Shown in pieces: positions 13,482 through 26,300 of a stretch of 64,000 nucleotides of DNA. The DNA is taken from NCBI RefSeq assembly GCF_000002235.5, contig NW_022145596.1, positions 30,397,367 through 30,461,366 of the forward strand, in the 5' to 3' direction. The first letter of the stretch is position 1; each line of letters opens with the position of its first letter. The notes below the pieces were generated by a model. That model did no database searches. It was given only the letters and a program-made list of their open reading frames with translations, and had not been told where the DNA came from. Source of the stretch: Strongylocentrotus purpuratus. Taxonomy: Eukaryota; Echinodermata; Echinoidea; Camarodonta; Strongylocentrotidae. The position numbers were made by a program, and so were the translations under genes.

Positions 13482-14683
13482 GTGTAGCGCCGAGGGGAAG
13501 GGGCACAGGGGCACATACCCTTACCCTCTTCCCATCGAAGTGCAAACAATATGGAGAAGAGAGAGGGGAACAGAAACGGGGAGGAGGGGGGGGGGGGGGT
13601 GAAAAGACGATAAAATGAATACACTTTTCATCTCTGATTGAGAAACTATGAATTTCATTGGAAAACGTCACATCAGTTGCCTACCCCCCCCCCCATCCCC
13701 TCCCGAGTTTTAGGATCATGTTATGCCCCTGCAAAAAAACTTAATTTTCCCGTGTTGTAGATGTCATGTGATAACGGTGTTTCTAGCTTTGTTTCATGTT
13801 GTTAACTTTGCGTTTATGTTAACAGCTTTTATATTAATTTTATTATCCCAACATCAGCAACGTCTAACTGAAACCTCATTTAAGCAGCTCGTTCACAGGG
13901 TAGCAAAATATTTACAGGTATTATTCAAAGGTATCTAAAAATAATTTAAAAACAAACCAATATGGTTTTCATGACATAAATCGTTGTGACGATAAACAAG
14001 TTACAGCCATAAGTACACCCACTGAAGATCATTTTAGTATCATCATTGGTAGGTCCAGGATAGCATCAACATGGCTAGCTGATCAGCATCATATGAGTTT
14101 CAATCCCGGCATGAATCAATCATCTATCTATCTTGTCTAATGGTATCCGAAATTCCTTCCAATTACTCGATGTTATTCATATCATCTGGAGAAAGGTGCT
14201 GTCTAACCTGAACGTCGCATGTTTGTGCATGGTGTCAATGAGAACTAACGGAAGGGGGGGGGGGGGCGGTCGAATAAAATAAAAAACAAGGAATGCACCC
14301 TAACTAATTGTTTTGAGAAGCCAAGCCTTTTATTACTTTTAAATCGTTCAATGCAATACCTTGCATGAAAGTTGATCCGTATTCTACTAATTCAGGTACA
14401 CCCGACCCAGTAAGACCGCGTTTTCGAAAAAGAACTTACACCTCAGACTAATGTCCTTTTTTGAACTAAAATTTGGACGAAAGCTTAAAACCAGCATCGG
14501 ATTCAGAATCGAGTGGAATATGAACACCAAAAATACAGTGTTCATAAAAAAAACATCAGAAAATCCCAAATGATGCCCAAAATACAAGGATGTACATATC
14601 AAGAGATGATCGAAAAAAAAGAGGAAGTGTACCCGATCGCTATCAGTATCGGCTTCCATCTACAAAAACTACTTCTCCAGGTT
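13482..14683. other. Gene-free interval
   Basis: Contains G and C runs (about 13,586-13,599, 13,684-13,694 and 14,257-14,266). A weak tRNA-like segment near 14,060-14,125 has a B-box-like GAGTTTCAATCCC. No gene recognised. Confidence 0.5.
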
Positions 14684-14945
14684 TATAATAATAATAATAA
14701 TAGCTAGTTCTTATATAGCGCTTTTCAGGACCGAAGGTCCTCTCAAAGCGCTTTACAGATATATATTACCCCGGTCATAGGATTCAGGCTTACCCGCACA
14801 CAATGTATGTACATTCTCCACTCCCTGGGGAGCATTCCAGCCAGGCGTCTTTTTTACAAGCGCACACGTGCTAATCTAACCACATTAGCTTTCGCATCCT
14901 ACCGGGTACCCATTTACACCTGGGTGGATTATCATCTCGTTTAAA
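14684..14945 (-). mobile_element. SINE-like repeat, second copy, minus strand
   Basis: Begins on the plus strand with an ATAATAATAATA tail and TATATAGCGCTTTTCAGG, then AAAGCGCTTTACAGAT, ATTACCCCGGTCATAGGATT, CACTCCCTGGGGAGCATTCC, GCATCCTACCGGGTACCC and TTTACACCTGGGTGG. These are the blocks of the 5,878-6,142 copy in reverse order and complement. Here the hairpin around GGACCGAAGGTCC near the tail is intact, so this copy is the better preserved. Confidence 0.8.
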
Positions 14946-15399
14946 AACACCAAGTTAGAACTTGTCTATGTTCTGTAAGGATTTATTTGGGATAGTTCGT
15001 ACATGCATGGACGCAACCCTGACGGTTGGCCCCTCAGTCCACATCTCTGTTACAAGCGCAAAACATCTTGAACTATCGCTTTCCTTTCATCCGATACCAC
15101 TCTTCCAAGTATGCCCACCGCATGGTAGACACGGGTGAGTAACAATGGATCGGCTAGGATTCTCCTTCTCGTCTCTTCTTCTTCCATCTTCTTCAGATTG
15201 TTAATGATTACACGATATGTTGATACCCATTATAATGAGTCACTTTCGGTATGGTTGTATGGTGACTAGGCGAGGAAGGTAGCTTTTGTTGTAAATCGAT
15301 CGCGGGATTATTGATGAAGCGTACTTTCGGAAGAAAGTTCGGGAAGATAGTTGTCTACCTTACCACCTTGATTCTTTTTCTTTTCTTCTTCTTCTTCTT

Positions 15400-15430
<31 letters not shown>

Positions 15431-16583
15431 TTTCTACTACTACTTCTTATTATTATTCTTTCTCTTCTTCTTCTACTTCTACCTCTCTTTATTTCTTTCT
15501 CTCTCTTTAACCCTCTTTTCTTTCTAACTCTTATCTTTTTCTTTCTATCTCTATCTGTCTATATTTTTCTTTTCTCTTTGTCTCTCTTTCTCAAACTTTA
15601 CAATTACCCCCACCTATCTCTCATTCTAAGCCCTCACACCCCTATATTTCCCTTTCCGTCCTTCCTTTCTTTGCCAGTTTGAAATGAAATGTCTCCGCAT
15701 TTTCATCTCTAAATGATCACATAAATAGGCAGATAAAAGGAGGGAAAATATTACAATTGAGAGCTAAGGGATAGATGATATAAGAGGCACTGGATTAGAT
15801 AGAAAATGGAACAAATGAAACAGAGATGATAATATATTTTGGAAATTCTTCTTCTTAGGGATAGTTCATTCTGAATATAATTATACAAAGGGGTCTAAAC
15901 TCGGATAAAGAGGAATTAAGCATTCAACTGAATGGAAAAAACACTTACTATTAAACAAAAGAAATCAAATTGACCAGAGCGATGAGATCATTGTAGCTGC
16001 ATTTTAACAGCATCACATTCCCAGAAGTGTAGGTACGTACGTCTGGACCGCCTTTTTAGTTTTAATTCAATAAGAAAGAAAAGAGCACAAAACACCTAAG
16101 GTGTCGAGTGTGAACTATATATTCTAGACAAGGTGCAACCAAGGCCTCTTTCTTCAAGGGGTTCAAAACTCCATTTAACCACATCGATTACTGCTTAATG
16201 ATCTCTGATTTTAAAGAACCCCTCTTTACTTCCCTGTATCACATTTCAGATCGACATCATGCGGTGGTACTCAACATCCCTCTCGATCATGAGATGAAGG
16301 GCGAGAGAAGGGCACTTGAATTTGTAACGAGGAAGCGGATATATTTCAATTTTTGCCACGAATATTCTATCATACTTAATGGAATATCGATGACAAAGAT
16401 CTGAAGTATATAGAAATGTAAGACAGGATGTGTGATTCAAGAGCCTCTAGAATTCACTCTTCCCTGTATTTAATGCACACCTCTTTCTACATGTTCTACC
16501 CCCCCCCCCCCCATCACTACCCTCCAACTTTACCGTCACCCCCCTCTCTCCCTCCCTCTTCTCTCTCCTTTTATCTCTCTCTC

Positions 16584-16623
<40 letters not shown>

Positions 16624-17700
16624 AAAATGTATATTCCTTCTCTTTCTCTTTCTCACTATTGAATCTTCAGGTTGGAGAATTTAATCTTAGATTAAAATCA
16701 AATATAATTTTGACTTGTTCCATCTTCAATGACAAAATTCATGCCGATAACAGCGAAATGTAACTCAAGTTTAAAACGATAAACATTCTTTGACAATGAA
16801 TGTGCTCATTTGACTACCCCACTATCGTAATAATAATGGAAATAAAGATCGTGCTAATGATGCAGAAGGGCGTCATTTCCATTCAGAAATGACTTTGTAA
16901 GCTTTTCCTCTACTAAAATAGTTCTTCTTTATCTTCTTGGTCTCGTATGAGTAGATCATGTGTGTGTGTCTTCATGTCCTGAGACTGGTCAAATAGATGA
17001 CTCATGCATGATAAGTGACATTTAATGACTCTTGATAAAATGAATCTTTCCCAAATGTCACTTGAAACAATTAGGAATACACTGTCAAATGTAGCCATGT
17101 ATCAGAAACGAAGCGAGCTGGGCCGAGCTCTTTTATGTCCAACTCTTTGAGCAAATAAACGGAAGCGCCGGCACAATGACACTCTACTGGGTATTTGTAT
17201 CTCCGTCGGCAGCCTGCGATCCAAGAAGAAGAAAAATCGGCTCCCCAAATCTTATTGTAACTCATATTCAGTTAGACTTAGCTATGAAACAAATTATTTA
17301 TTCAAGATTTCTATAAACTTCCGCAGTTTATTACACACTGCCCGCCGTGTCTCGTCACCGTGTTACTAATGGCGAAAATAACAGCAAAGATGAAGTCGTT
17401 TAGCTGCATTTTTATTTACCGCTGCGAGTTTCAAGTAAACAGATTATATGAATTAAAGAGCAATCCCACCCTTGTAATGAATTCATTTTGAATGAAGACA
17501 GAAAGATAAGAGAAACAAAAGTGTAAAGTTCCAAGTATTTTTCGGACCAACAATAGGAGAGTTATGAATGTTTGAAATATGAAATCAGCAAAAACTACGA
17601 ATCTAATAGTTGGCGGATTGTGACGTAGACACGGATAACTCTACCGTTTGTCGCGTACAAAAAAATCTCGTCATTCTGTTCTTTTTTTCTCATAAGTGCC
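14946..17700. other. Gene-free interval with pyrimidine-rich tracts
   Basis: A 320 bp T/C-rich stretch (about 15,370-15,690, including (CTT)n at 15,385-15,429) and a CT tract at 16,561-16,622 produce long spurious Phe/Leu/Ser frames. A C run lies at 16,500-16,512. The segment 17,265-17,420 is of balanced composition but carries no identifiable feature. Confidence 0.55.
16561..16622. repeat. (CT)n microsatellite
   Basis: CT dinucleotides, pure from about 16,588 to 16,621, preceded by mixed CCCT repeats. Confidence 0.93.
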
Positions 17701-17894
17701 TACCCTGCTGGAAAGAACACACTCATTCACACTCATTCACAGTGTGCTCCACAGTGTTAAATTGGGGCGTTTCCACATTGAGGAAGATTCCTTTCACACT
17801 GTGGTTTACAGTGTGGATAACCGGAAAAGGAAAGAACACACTCATTCACACTGTGATTCACACTGTGAATGAGTGTGTTCTTTCCAGCAGGGTA
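17701..17894. mobile_element. 190 bp TA-flanked MITE with long perfect terminal inverted repeats
   Basis: The core 17,703-17,892 begins CCCTGCTGGAAAGAACAC and ends with the exact inverse; identity of the ends covers about 29 bp. Both ends abut a TA dinucleotide (17,701-17,702 and 17,893-17,894), the target duplication of the Tc1/mariner superfamily. Internally it repeats CACTCATTCACA and CACAGTGTG motifs. No coding capacity. The near-perfect termini suggest a recent insertion. Confidence 0.88.
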
Positions 17895-18902
17895 CTGCCT
17901 TGGAGCACTAAGCAAAATGTATTATGGATAGCATAATCCTAAATTTTAATAACAAGATATTCCTCCCTGATATAAAACTAAATTTTCCTGTAATTTGATT
18001 TCATCAGAAGTACGAATCATTTAGATTATCGGATCAGAGGTTTTGAATTATTTTTGTAAGCATTATTCGATTTTAAATGCAAATGATGAGCAATTTATCC
18101 TCTCAGAAAGGAGACATGAATAAGCAAACTCTACTACTCTAACAGTTTGTCTAAGTACATGAACTCGCAAGTCATTTGGTTTCTGTAATACAAGGCATGT
18201 GAATTTGCGTTATGATTTGCTAGCTTCCAATTATCTTATTAATTTTAATAATAGGATAAACGACTTAGATACCCTTTCCTCCCTCAAAAGGCCTACAGAG
18301 TTAGGCAATGTAGAGAATTTTGAGGAAGCAACTAGATTAAGTAAAATCCATATGGTATTTGGCAACTGATTTTGTTTTCTTTTGTTAAGTTGTCAAATTC
18401 TGGATTTTTAATAAAATTCACTTAGTTCTTTCAGCACAAAATGAAGAGCCTTTTATATTGCAATAGCACTATGGAAATGGTGGATGGCAATCCATTATTG
18501 AGTGGCGGTGAAACTATATTTGGTCTTCTATAAACTACTGATATTGTGAACACTCTCCAAATCCCTATGATATTAAAGAAGGCATCGATAGTTAGTTTTT
18601 AAAACAAATAACGAATAGCTTGAAATGTTATATTGCTTGGCTTTGCATGTTCAAAATGCCATTGAAAGAGCAATGGCCACTTTCTTTTTCTTCTTCTCCT
18701 CCTCCTCCTCTTTTTTTCTTCTCCCATCTCTTACTTTATCTCCGCATCCCAATCTCTCTATAACATTAATTTCCTTCGCCCCCCCGTCATCTTTCTCTCT
18801 CTCTCCTCCTTCTGTATCCAATCTCTTTTATTCCAACTCTCTATATCTTCATTTCTTTGTATTTCTCTGCCCGTACCATTTTGCTTCAGTCTGTTTGTCT
18901 GG

Positions 18903-18963
<61 letters not shown>

Positions 18964-19026
18964 CTGATCTATCTATCTATCAATCTATCTCAATCCGCCC
19001 TCCCTCCCTCTCTCTTCCTCTCCCTT

Positions 19027-19063
<37 letters not shown>

Positions 19064-19697
19064 AATCTTCCATATGTCACGGACTGCAGCCGACTGCATC
19101 AGAACGTGCCAACTAATTCATTCGGGAGTAACGAAACCGTGAAATTCAGTGACGGGCGAAGAACAATATTGGACGTTTTCTGCTTCCCCTTTGCTTTCTG
19201 GTTCTTGCCGAAGAGTTTTTCCCATTAACGCAACAAATCGATGCCAAAATAGCAGGGTTTCATTCAAGCGCGCATACTGAGGGCAATGGGCTTCCGCCGC
19301 ACGCATGCTGTGGACCGCCGGTCAATATTCCTTGCCTGAACATATAATGAAATCACGTCTGTCTTCAATATACCCGACATTCTACAACACAGACAAGATT
19401 CAAAAATAAATTTACAAACATTTTTTAAGGAAGAAGGGGAAGGGGGGGGGGGGGTGTTTGCCAACTTTACTTGTAATGTTATTAGCAAAAACTATGATAA
19501 CTATGATAACATGTTAAAAAGTGAAAACAATATTATATTTAATGAAAAGATGGGTTCGGGCGTCAATTCATCTTCAAGGCGGTGGAAGGGGGAAACGAAT
19601 TAATCGGAATCAAATGTCTCGTATAGGAAACGCCGTCAATTAAAAATACCCCCACTCCGCATTGATTGTTTGACTCCTCGAACGACATGAACGATAA
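17895..19697. other. Gene-free interval with CT-rich block
   Basis: AT-rich up to about 18,680, then a pyrimidine block (18,680-19,065) with two pure CT runs (18,906-18,952 and 19,034-19,060). A G run lies at 19,442-19,454. No gene seen. Confidence 0.55.
18906..19060. repeat. Two (CT)n microsatellites
   Basis: Pure CT runs at 18,906-18,952 and 19,034-19,060 with an imperfect CTAT/CCCT bridge between them. Confidence 0.93.
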
Positions 19698-20237
19698 TAG
19701 GGACTTTTAGATTTGCACGTTGTCAGCTTTGACTGCAACGTGTGACGTCATTTTAAGGCAATGCGCATGCGTTACGACGTCTCAGTCGGCGATCGAGAAT
19801 GTGTCAACCTTGATTTTCCTAAATCTAGTACATACATACATATTGATATTTATATAGCGCCTTTACATGCTCAAGGTACTAGTATGCCGCGTGCGCATAA
19901 AATATACAGTTCCTCAGGTAGACAAAGCCGAAACATCCCTTCCCTGCTATTATGTAAAAATGTGTGGAACAGGTGTCACATGCATATTCACCTGTTCTAC
20001 ACATTTTTACATAATAGCAGTGAAGGGATGTTCTTTTGTTGAGGGTAGAATGAGGAACTGTATATTTTGTCCTCTTTCTTTGTCCGTGATGTTCATAATG
20101 TTACTTCCTGCATGCATGTATATCGTCGAGTGCAATCTAAAAGATTTCTAATTGTAGTCAAATGGGCAGTTAAGTACGTTGACACATGATCAGTCGGCGT
20201 TCGTCGTGTTCTCGTCCACTCATTCTAAAAGTCCCTA
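19698..20237. mobile_element. 540 bp TIR element carrying a long internal hairpin
   Basis: The left end TAGGGACTTTTAGA (19,698) is matched inversely by TCTAAAAGTCCCTA (20,224-20,237). A further left-end-like copy (TAGGGACTTTTAAA with a following TTTGCACG) begins at about 20,330, so at least two relatives lie together. Both termini include a TA, compatible with a TA target site. There is no open frame of note; it is probably a non-autonomous DNA transposon. Its centre is the near-perfect hairpin annotated separately. Confidence 0.72.
19902..20065. repeat. Long near-perfect hairpin (arms about 75 nt, loop 13 nt)
   Basis: The arm 19,902-19,975 pairs with 19,989-20,065. The inner 44 bases on each side, ending AACAGGTG / CACCTGTT, differ at only two positions; the outer part has a few more mismatches and a small indel. 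A transcript would fold into one long stem. Confidence 0.88.
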
Positions 20238-20659
20238 ATCATTACCAGTGACGTTTTGGTCCTTATGAGCAGAATAGGATATTCATATGAAATACAAAAA
20301 ACTATTTACATAAGAGACATTAGGGACTTTTAAATTTGCACGACGAGAACGTGGACTGCTACATGTGACATCCTTTTAAGGCAATGTGATCTCCTTTTAA
20401 GGCACTGACAGTGCACTGACAGACTAATTAAAATGGGGTTTTAATGCAGGGAAGCATCTTTAATGCAGATGACACCATATAAAATACAGGTCGGATGGAG
20501 AGAGACGATGAATCAGAAAAATGAGGAGAAGCAACAGATTGAGACGGTACACTAAACCGAAATAGAAACTTCCACACTATCTTCTTTCAAGAAACGCGGT
20601 TAATTGGCCACGATGTTTTAAAAAACCCGTCTCCCCCCTAGTCTCTTCCTTTTCTCGTC

Positions 20660-20661
<2 letters not shown>

Positions 20662-20720
<59 letters not shown>
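20662..20720. repeat. (CT)n microsatellite
   Basis: Pure CT run followed by looser CTTT-rich sequence to about 20,820. Confidence 0.95.
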
Positions 20721-20721
<1 letters not shown>

Positions 20722-20820
20722 ACACACTATATTTCTCTTTCTTTATTCTCTCTCTCTTTCTCTTCAACAATCATTTCTTTTCTCTCTCTTGTCATCTCTC
20801 TCCCTCTCCACTTCTCTCCA

Positions 20821-21510
20821 AAAAAGAATCACTCCTTCCACTAAATTTTAGCACAAGTCATTTTGATGTTTGTCGCCATCTATCGGCAATAATTATGTCA
20901 GTGTCTCCATCTAATGCCGAATATAAAAGCAAGTCGTGATGAAATTGTATTTATTGCATATATATTTATTTGTGCATTACATGTCCGTCATATATGTATA
21001 CCATGTCTCCTTATTGTATACCTGTAACAGCTAGATAAAAGTTGAATGCGAGTATATACAATAAAACGTTTTGTTCACAAAATTGCACTAATCAATTACC
21101 CTTAGAAGAAATGATCAAGAAAATCAATAAGGGTTATTCTTCATCATGTCAACAGGGAATAAATAGCTATCTTATTAATGCTACTTATAACATAGATATT
21201 AAAAAGAAACTAGTGAATCAAAAAATGATATGAATTGATAATTTATGGCCAAAGAAATGCAATATAATTGAGAAATGTGTTTATCACTCATTTTCATTAA
21301 TGTTACAATAACCATACTGCAGTACTTTAATATAATTTTTTTCTTTTTTCTTCACATAATGACAAATTGAATGAAATGCATAGGTTGACAGGTAAATACC
21401 TACATATATTTCTACATTTTTACAAATATATTAATCTGTCTGTTATCCTATCTTTTCCACTTCAAATTTTCTGATTCATTGGAACAAAATATCAAAACTG
21501 ATCACATGTC
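20821..21510. other. Gene-free interval
   Basis: AT-rich and non-repetitive. No gene, RNA or element recognised. Confidence 0.5.
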
Positions 21511-22018
21511 TTAAAGGTACTATGTCCCTTTTGCAGCCAACCTCAAATTCTGTAGAACTTTGCAGGAATTATAAATATGTCATGTATGTCCTATCCTAAT
21601 TATGCAAGAAAACCTGTTTACTTGCTAGACTTCACTGTCAGACACTATTGAGTGACTGACTGGCTTTTTTTTCTTCTTTGGTAATAACATACATAAAATG
21701 AGCTGTAAAAGGCACATGAGCATTTGTCTACATCAATAACCCACTTCTTGTGATGGCCAAAATTAAACTGATTGAATCTTTGCGCAGCATTAAAACGTAT
21801 GACCATTCGGTACAATGGTCTGAAAATCAAGACTATTACTTATTGGCTCTATAGCTCCTAGGTCGATTTGACAACAAATAGTCATTATTTTCACACTTGA
21901 AGACATTTTCAAGCCCCATCTTTTTTAAGTAAGTTCTAAATTCGCATATCTTTCAAATGATGTTGGAATTTAGCCTTTTCCTTTTTTTTGGCCTGCAAAT
22001 GGGACATAGTACCTTTAA
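21511..22018. mobile_element. TTAA-flanked short inverted-repeat element (piggyBac-like MITE) 1
   Basis: TTAA at 21,511-21,514 is followed by AGGTACTATGTCCC; the inverse, GGGACATAGTACCT, ends directly before TTAA at 22,015-22,018. The inverted repeats run for about 25 bp. The core is 500 bp without transposase-like coding. A TTAA target duplication is the hallmark of piggyBac-type transposition (family knowledge). Three further elements in this window use the same TTAA plus AG...CT arrangement. Confidence 0.8.
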
Positions 22019-22089
22019 GAAGGAATTTTACATAACATTTTCAAGTAGTTGCGCTTATACCTCACCAATCATTATTATAAATTCTATCA

Positions 22090-22380
22090 ATTGTGTGAGA
22101 ATCAAAAAATACTGGTTCATTCACTTGACTCTTCCTCAGAGGGTTGAGGGTTCAAATCTCTGTATAATGCATACATGTATGTCCTTAGAAAAGACACTTA
22201 ACAGTTGTCTCTCTCCACCAATGTGTTAAATGGGTGCCAGGCAGAATAATGCCCCTTTCCTTCAAATGAAATGTGGGTTGATAACGGCTAAAGCTGAGGT
22301 GATTATATCAAAAGCAGTTTGTAGAAGGTGATATGAATGATGAACGATTGATTAATATTATTATATATATATTGTAAATG
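22090..22380 (+). mobile_element. tRNA-derived SINE
   Basis: A B-box-like GGGTTCAAATCTC (about 22,149) is followed by TAGAAAAGACACTTAACA, CTCTCTCCACCAATGTGTT and AAATGGGTGCCAGGC, the same body order as the other SINEs here (compare the CACCCAGGTGTTAAATG block at 5,910). It ends near a TAATATTATTATATAT tail. Diverged, so probably old. Confidence 0.65.
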
Positions 22381-22693
22381 ATAAACTGACAAGGAAGTCA
22401 GAAACATTTACATACTAAATCATGTTTTAGAACCCTGCATTGAAATTTTAGTGCTAATGCAGTCAAAAATACTGTGGTGAATACAGGATTTCAGGAAGGG
22501 GGTGGGGGTGGTCTGTTTCAACTGTCGCTAAAACTCACTTCAAACAGTTTTGAGGGTAAACTCATTTTTGGAAATGATTGTTGGAAATGATTGTTGGAAA
22601 ACACAAGGGGCAATACCTCTTGAATCCTCCCCCCCCTTCCCCCTGCCTTCATGGATTCACTGTGAAGTCAAAGCATGCAACTCCTCATCTTTG

Positions 22694-22867
22694 TTATCTG
22701 TCTGCTGAGCTTTCATTTCCGGCATTCAGAAGTCCCTTTTCTCTGAGGAGTTTTTGTAAGTGCCCTTCTTCCATCATCCTCTGCAGATCTGAGCCTCCTC
22801 CAAGGTAGTCCTGGTCTATAAACACACTAGGAACTGTTCTTACTCCTGTCAGATCCAACAGAACATC
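22694..22867 (-). CDS. glrx: Glutaredoxin coding exon 3 (glutathione-binding half, stop)
   Basis: 174 nt including the TAA stop. Acceptor CTCTACCCAG. Encodes LTGVRTVPSVFI and LGGGSDLQRM, then the C-terminal helix. A poly-C run (22,628-22,634) lies about 60 bp past the stop. Confidence 0.95.
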   Translation of the reverse strand, partial: DVLLDLTGVRTVPSVFIDQDYLGGGSDLQRMMEEGHLQKLLREKGLLNAGNESSADR

Positions 22868-23335
22868 CTGGGTAGAGAGAATCAACAGCGGAGAAAAGAC
22901 AAGTTAACAACGATCAAATTGCATGCATCTACACTAAAAGTCATTATAAAAATGCATACTAATTCTGATTCAATTTCTGAATGTCCTTTGAAGCAGTTGA
23001 ACGTTCATGAATATATCATCAAATGTTGATGGAAAATATTGTTTTTTGACAAGCAATAGGAATATTAAAAGATGATTATTTATATTTTTTAAATTGATGT
23101 TCACTGATGCAACCGGAGTAGAATAGTAACTTCAAAACACAAGTATTTATTGCGAAATACTTATTATCCAAAATTATAGCAAGGAAGTCTTAATATTTTG
23201 ATGCTTTTGAAAGTATATTATTTAATTGAAATTTTCATCATATATTACCTAATCAAAACCAAGGTAATCATAATCATGATACAATTTTACAAGTCTATAG
23301 TCAATTTAAATCCAAATTATTTTCTGTCCTCATTT

Positions 23336-23366
<31 letters not shown>

Positions 23367-26300
23367 TATTTATAAAGCGCAACATATCCATCTCTAGAGA
23401 TGCTCAAGGCGCATACAAATAATTTAAATTAATATTTAACATACTTAAGATTAAAGAAATATTAAATGTTAACTTGCATTAGATCATACAACTTCATGGT
23501 GCCACGGTACATACAATGTGGCACAGTGCGATTGTTTGTTTTGCATGCATTGTATAAAAAGAACATTGAAATTTAACAATATGCATTGAGCATCAGGTGA
23601 GTTTTAAGCCCAGTTTTGAAAGTAGAGAGAGTGTTGGCCATCTAAATAGAGAAAGGTAACTTATTCCACAAAGAAGGAGCTGCTGATGCAAATGCTCTAT
23701 CCCCCCAATTTCTTTTGGTACGTATTTCTTTAAGTCTAATATTATGTGATGAACGTAAACCAGAACGACCTGCAGAGTGGGGTGATAGAAGGGATGAAAT
23801 ATATTCTGGAGCTAGATCATTTAGTGCACGATAGGTTATGATCAATAAACATGACCCCCTTCACACCCCCCCCCTCCCTTTTTAAATATGATTTTTCAAT
23901 ATCAGGTTGCATACCCGTTTCAGTCATTTGACATTTGTTGATATGCTAACTACATTTCCTTTTTGAACACTAAACTATAATGCTCTAGAGATGGCGCTAT
24001 GCAATTTCAGACTCAGTTCAGTATTGCATTTCTTAAATGTTCCAAGATGCCCATGCCCATACAATATACAATGATTAAATTCCTTTTTTGTTTGATAGAC
24101 TTCTTTTATTTACATGCTTTTATTTTTTTCCATTTTTTCACGCTAGAATTTTACAGAGCTTGATTCAATCATGCCAACTCCAAATACTCAACAGGGACTG
24201 TACATGTACTTAACAATGTATACCTCCGTGAGTCCGTGAAGACAGTTTGTTGTTGAAAATTGATAAAAATATTAAAGAAATCATTATATAGTCACTATAC
24301 AATCATGTATATTAGAGACAAACAGCTATTTAAAATATCTAAAAATATGGGATGTTTTGTAGTGTACCCAAAGGCATAATTGTGAAAAACACAATATCAT
24401 CTCACAAAGGTATCAATAAAAAGACATACAGCTTATGGTCCTGTACTTCTCTGGCGAGGCTGAAAATGTGAATGTACATCAAATAACACATTTTAATTAA
24501 CAAATGTCGCCAACAATCAAGCACTTTGTGTCAAAACATAAACATTTTTACATTGTGTTTCGATACCTCATCTAAACATGTTTGCATAATTGCATTCAAT
24601 AATGATAATTCACAAATATTTTATAGCAATCTAAGGAATTTATAACTTTTTTTCCTTCTATATGTACATGTATTCCATTTCCATTCTAAACAATTTATTT
24701 ACATGGAGGCAGGGGGGGGGGTAGGCATGACCCCTTGTGCCCACTCCTAGATGTAATGATATTATAACATGGTTTCTTGACTGTACATCGATCCTCACCT
24801 GGATTTCTTGTTCATCAGACCTTTCTTCAATCTCTAGAACCTTAACCGGATTAGCACCAACATCTTGTAGAACAGATTTAGCCATCAGGCAGAACGGGCA
24901 GTAGCTCTTGGAAAAAAGCATGATCCGATGGCCTTTGATGAGCCCTTGGACTAGGCTGCAGGAAAAAACAAACATAATTCAGGTTTCATTGAATTTAGTT
25001 TGTAGATTTAATGTTAAGGCATTATCAGGACTAACCTGGCCAGACCCAACATGGATTGAAGAGACCAGTCATCAAAGTGAGTCATTTTTCCTTTCAAAAG
25101 GCAAGTTTCTATGCATTTTGTTAAAAAAATAATTTCACCATACATGGAATAAGTAGTGATAACAATTACTTTTTTACTTTTTCAGCTATTATTGATCCAC
25201 TGCAGGATGAAGGCCTCAGCATGCTGTCTCCAAATTGTTCAGTGCTTATTCGTGCCAATTAACCTTTCCCCAGTACTGTTGCAGCTCATCTCTCCATATT
25301 TTTCTTGACGTAACAATTAACCTCTTGGAAATACATGTATTGTGTGGTTTGTATTGGTTTGGGGGATCGTGGAGGGATTGAGATAGATGGATGAACATTG
25401 CTCATGCATACTGCACAAGCGATTAGTATCTTTAGATCAGGACCTACAACTCCATGGCTGCCATACTGGTAACCAAGTCTTTTGTTGAATTTTGCAGGAT
25501 ATTCTGGTGTACTTTAGAGGGCGATCACATCTAAAATGTACACAGCACCACGTACAGATAGTTCCTCTATGAGTGCTATTGGTTGATGAAATAGCTAATC
25601 CATTCAAAATACAAAGATAATGTTGTACATGTAGGAGCTAAGGCAAGTAATAAAAAGCGAGGTAGCTTAGCAGAACGTAGTAGCACACAAAGGGAACACC
25701 AGAATGCAAACCACACCAGCAACACATGACATAGGGGTCAATTCTAATATGCAAACTGCATAATTTTTGAAAATCTTGAGATTTTTCACACAGGTGTATG
25801 TAAGTTATAACCACATTGTTAGAATATGTGGGAAATGAATGCATTAAGTATTTACAATCTCAATGAGGCATAATGTTAACTAAAATTTTAGTAAGATATG
25901 TTTAAAAAAAAAAAATTGTTTAAAACATCTTTATTATGCATTTATGAATTAACAAATTGTTTTTTTCTTCTCCCCCCCCCCTCCATAGGGATCCTTTATT
26001 AAATAATACCGTTCACATATATATATATATATACAAGAATTAATTTACACATGCAGAATTTCAAAATGTTATTCTCGGCCATTCAAAATATGATATTTTA
26101 TGAAATTATGTTCTGGAAGCATCTTTTCACGTTTCTGTGCGGTTTTTGGGCCAAATATTTAAAATAAATGTTGCAGACCATGCTGACCCTTACCTGCTTT
26201 CTGGAGTTAGGACTGTCTACTCTTACTTAGTCTTACTCTAGTCTTAGTCTTAGGTATATTCTTAATAGAGACACTCAATGAACTTGAATTATTTCACAAA

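Noticed and set aside
22694-24955. N-terminal glutaredoxin domain of a thioredoxin reductase
   Set aside because: A stop follows directly after the last glutaredoxin helix, and no reductase motifs (FAD-binding GGGSGG, CVNVGC) occur on that strand of the window.
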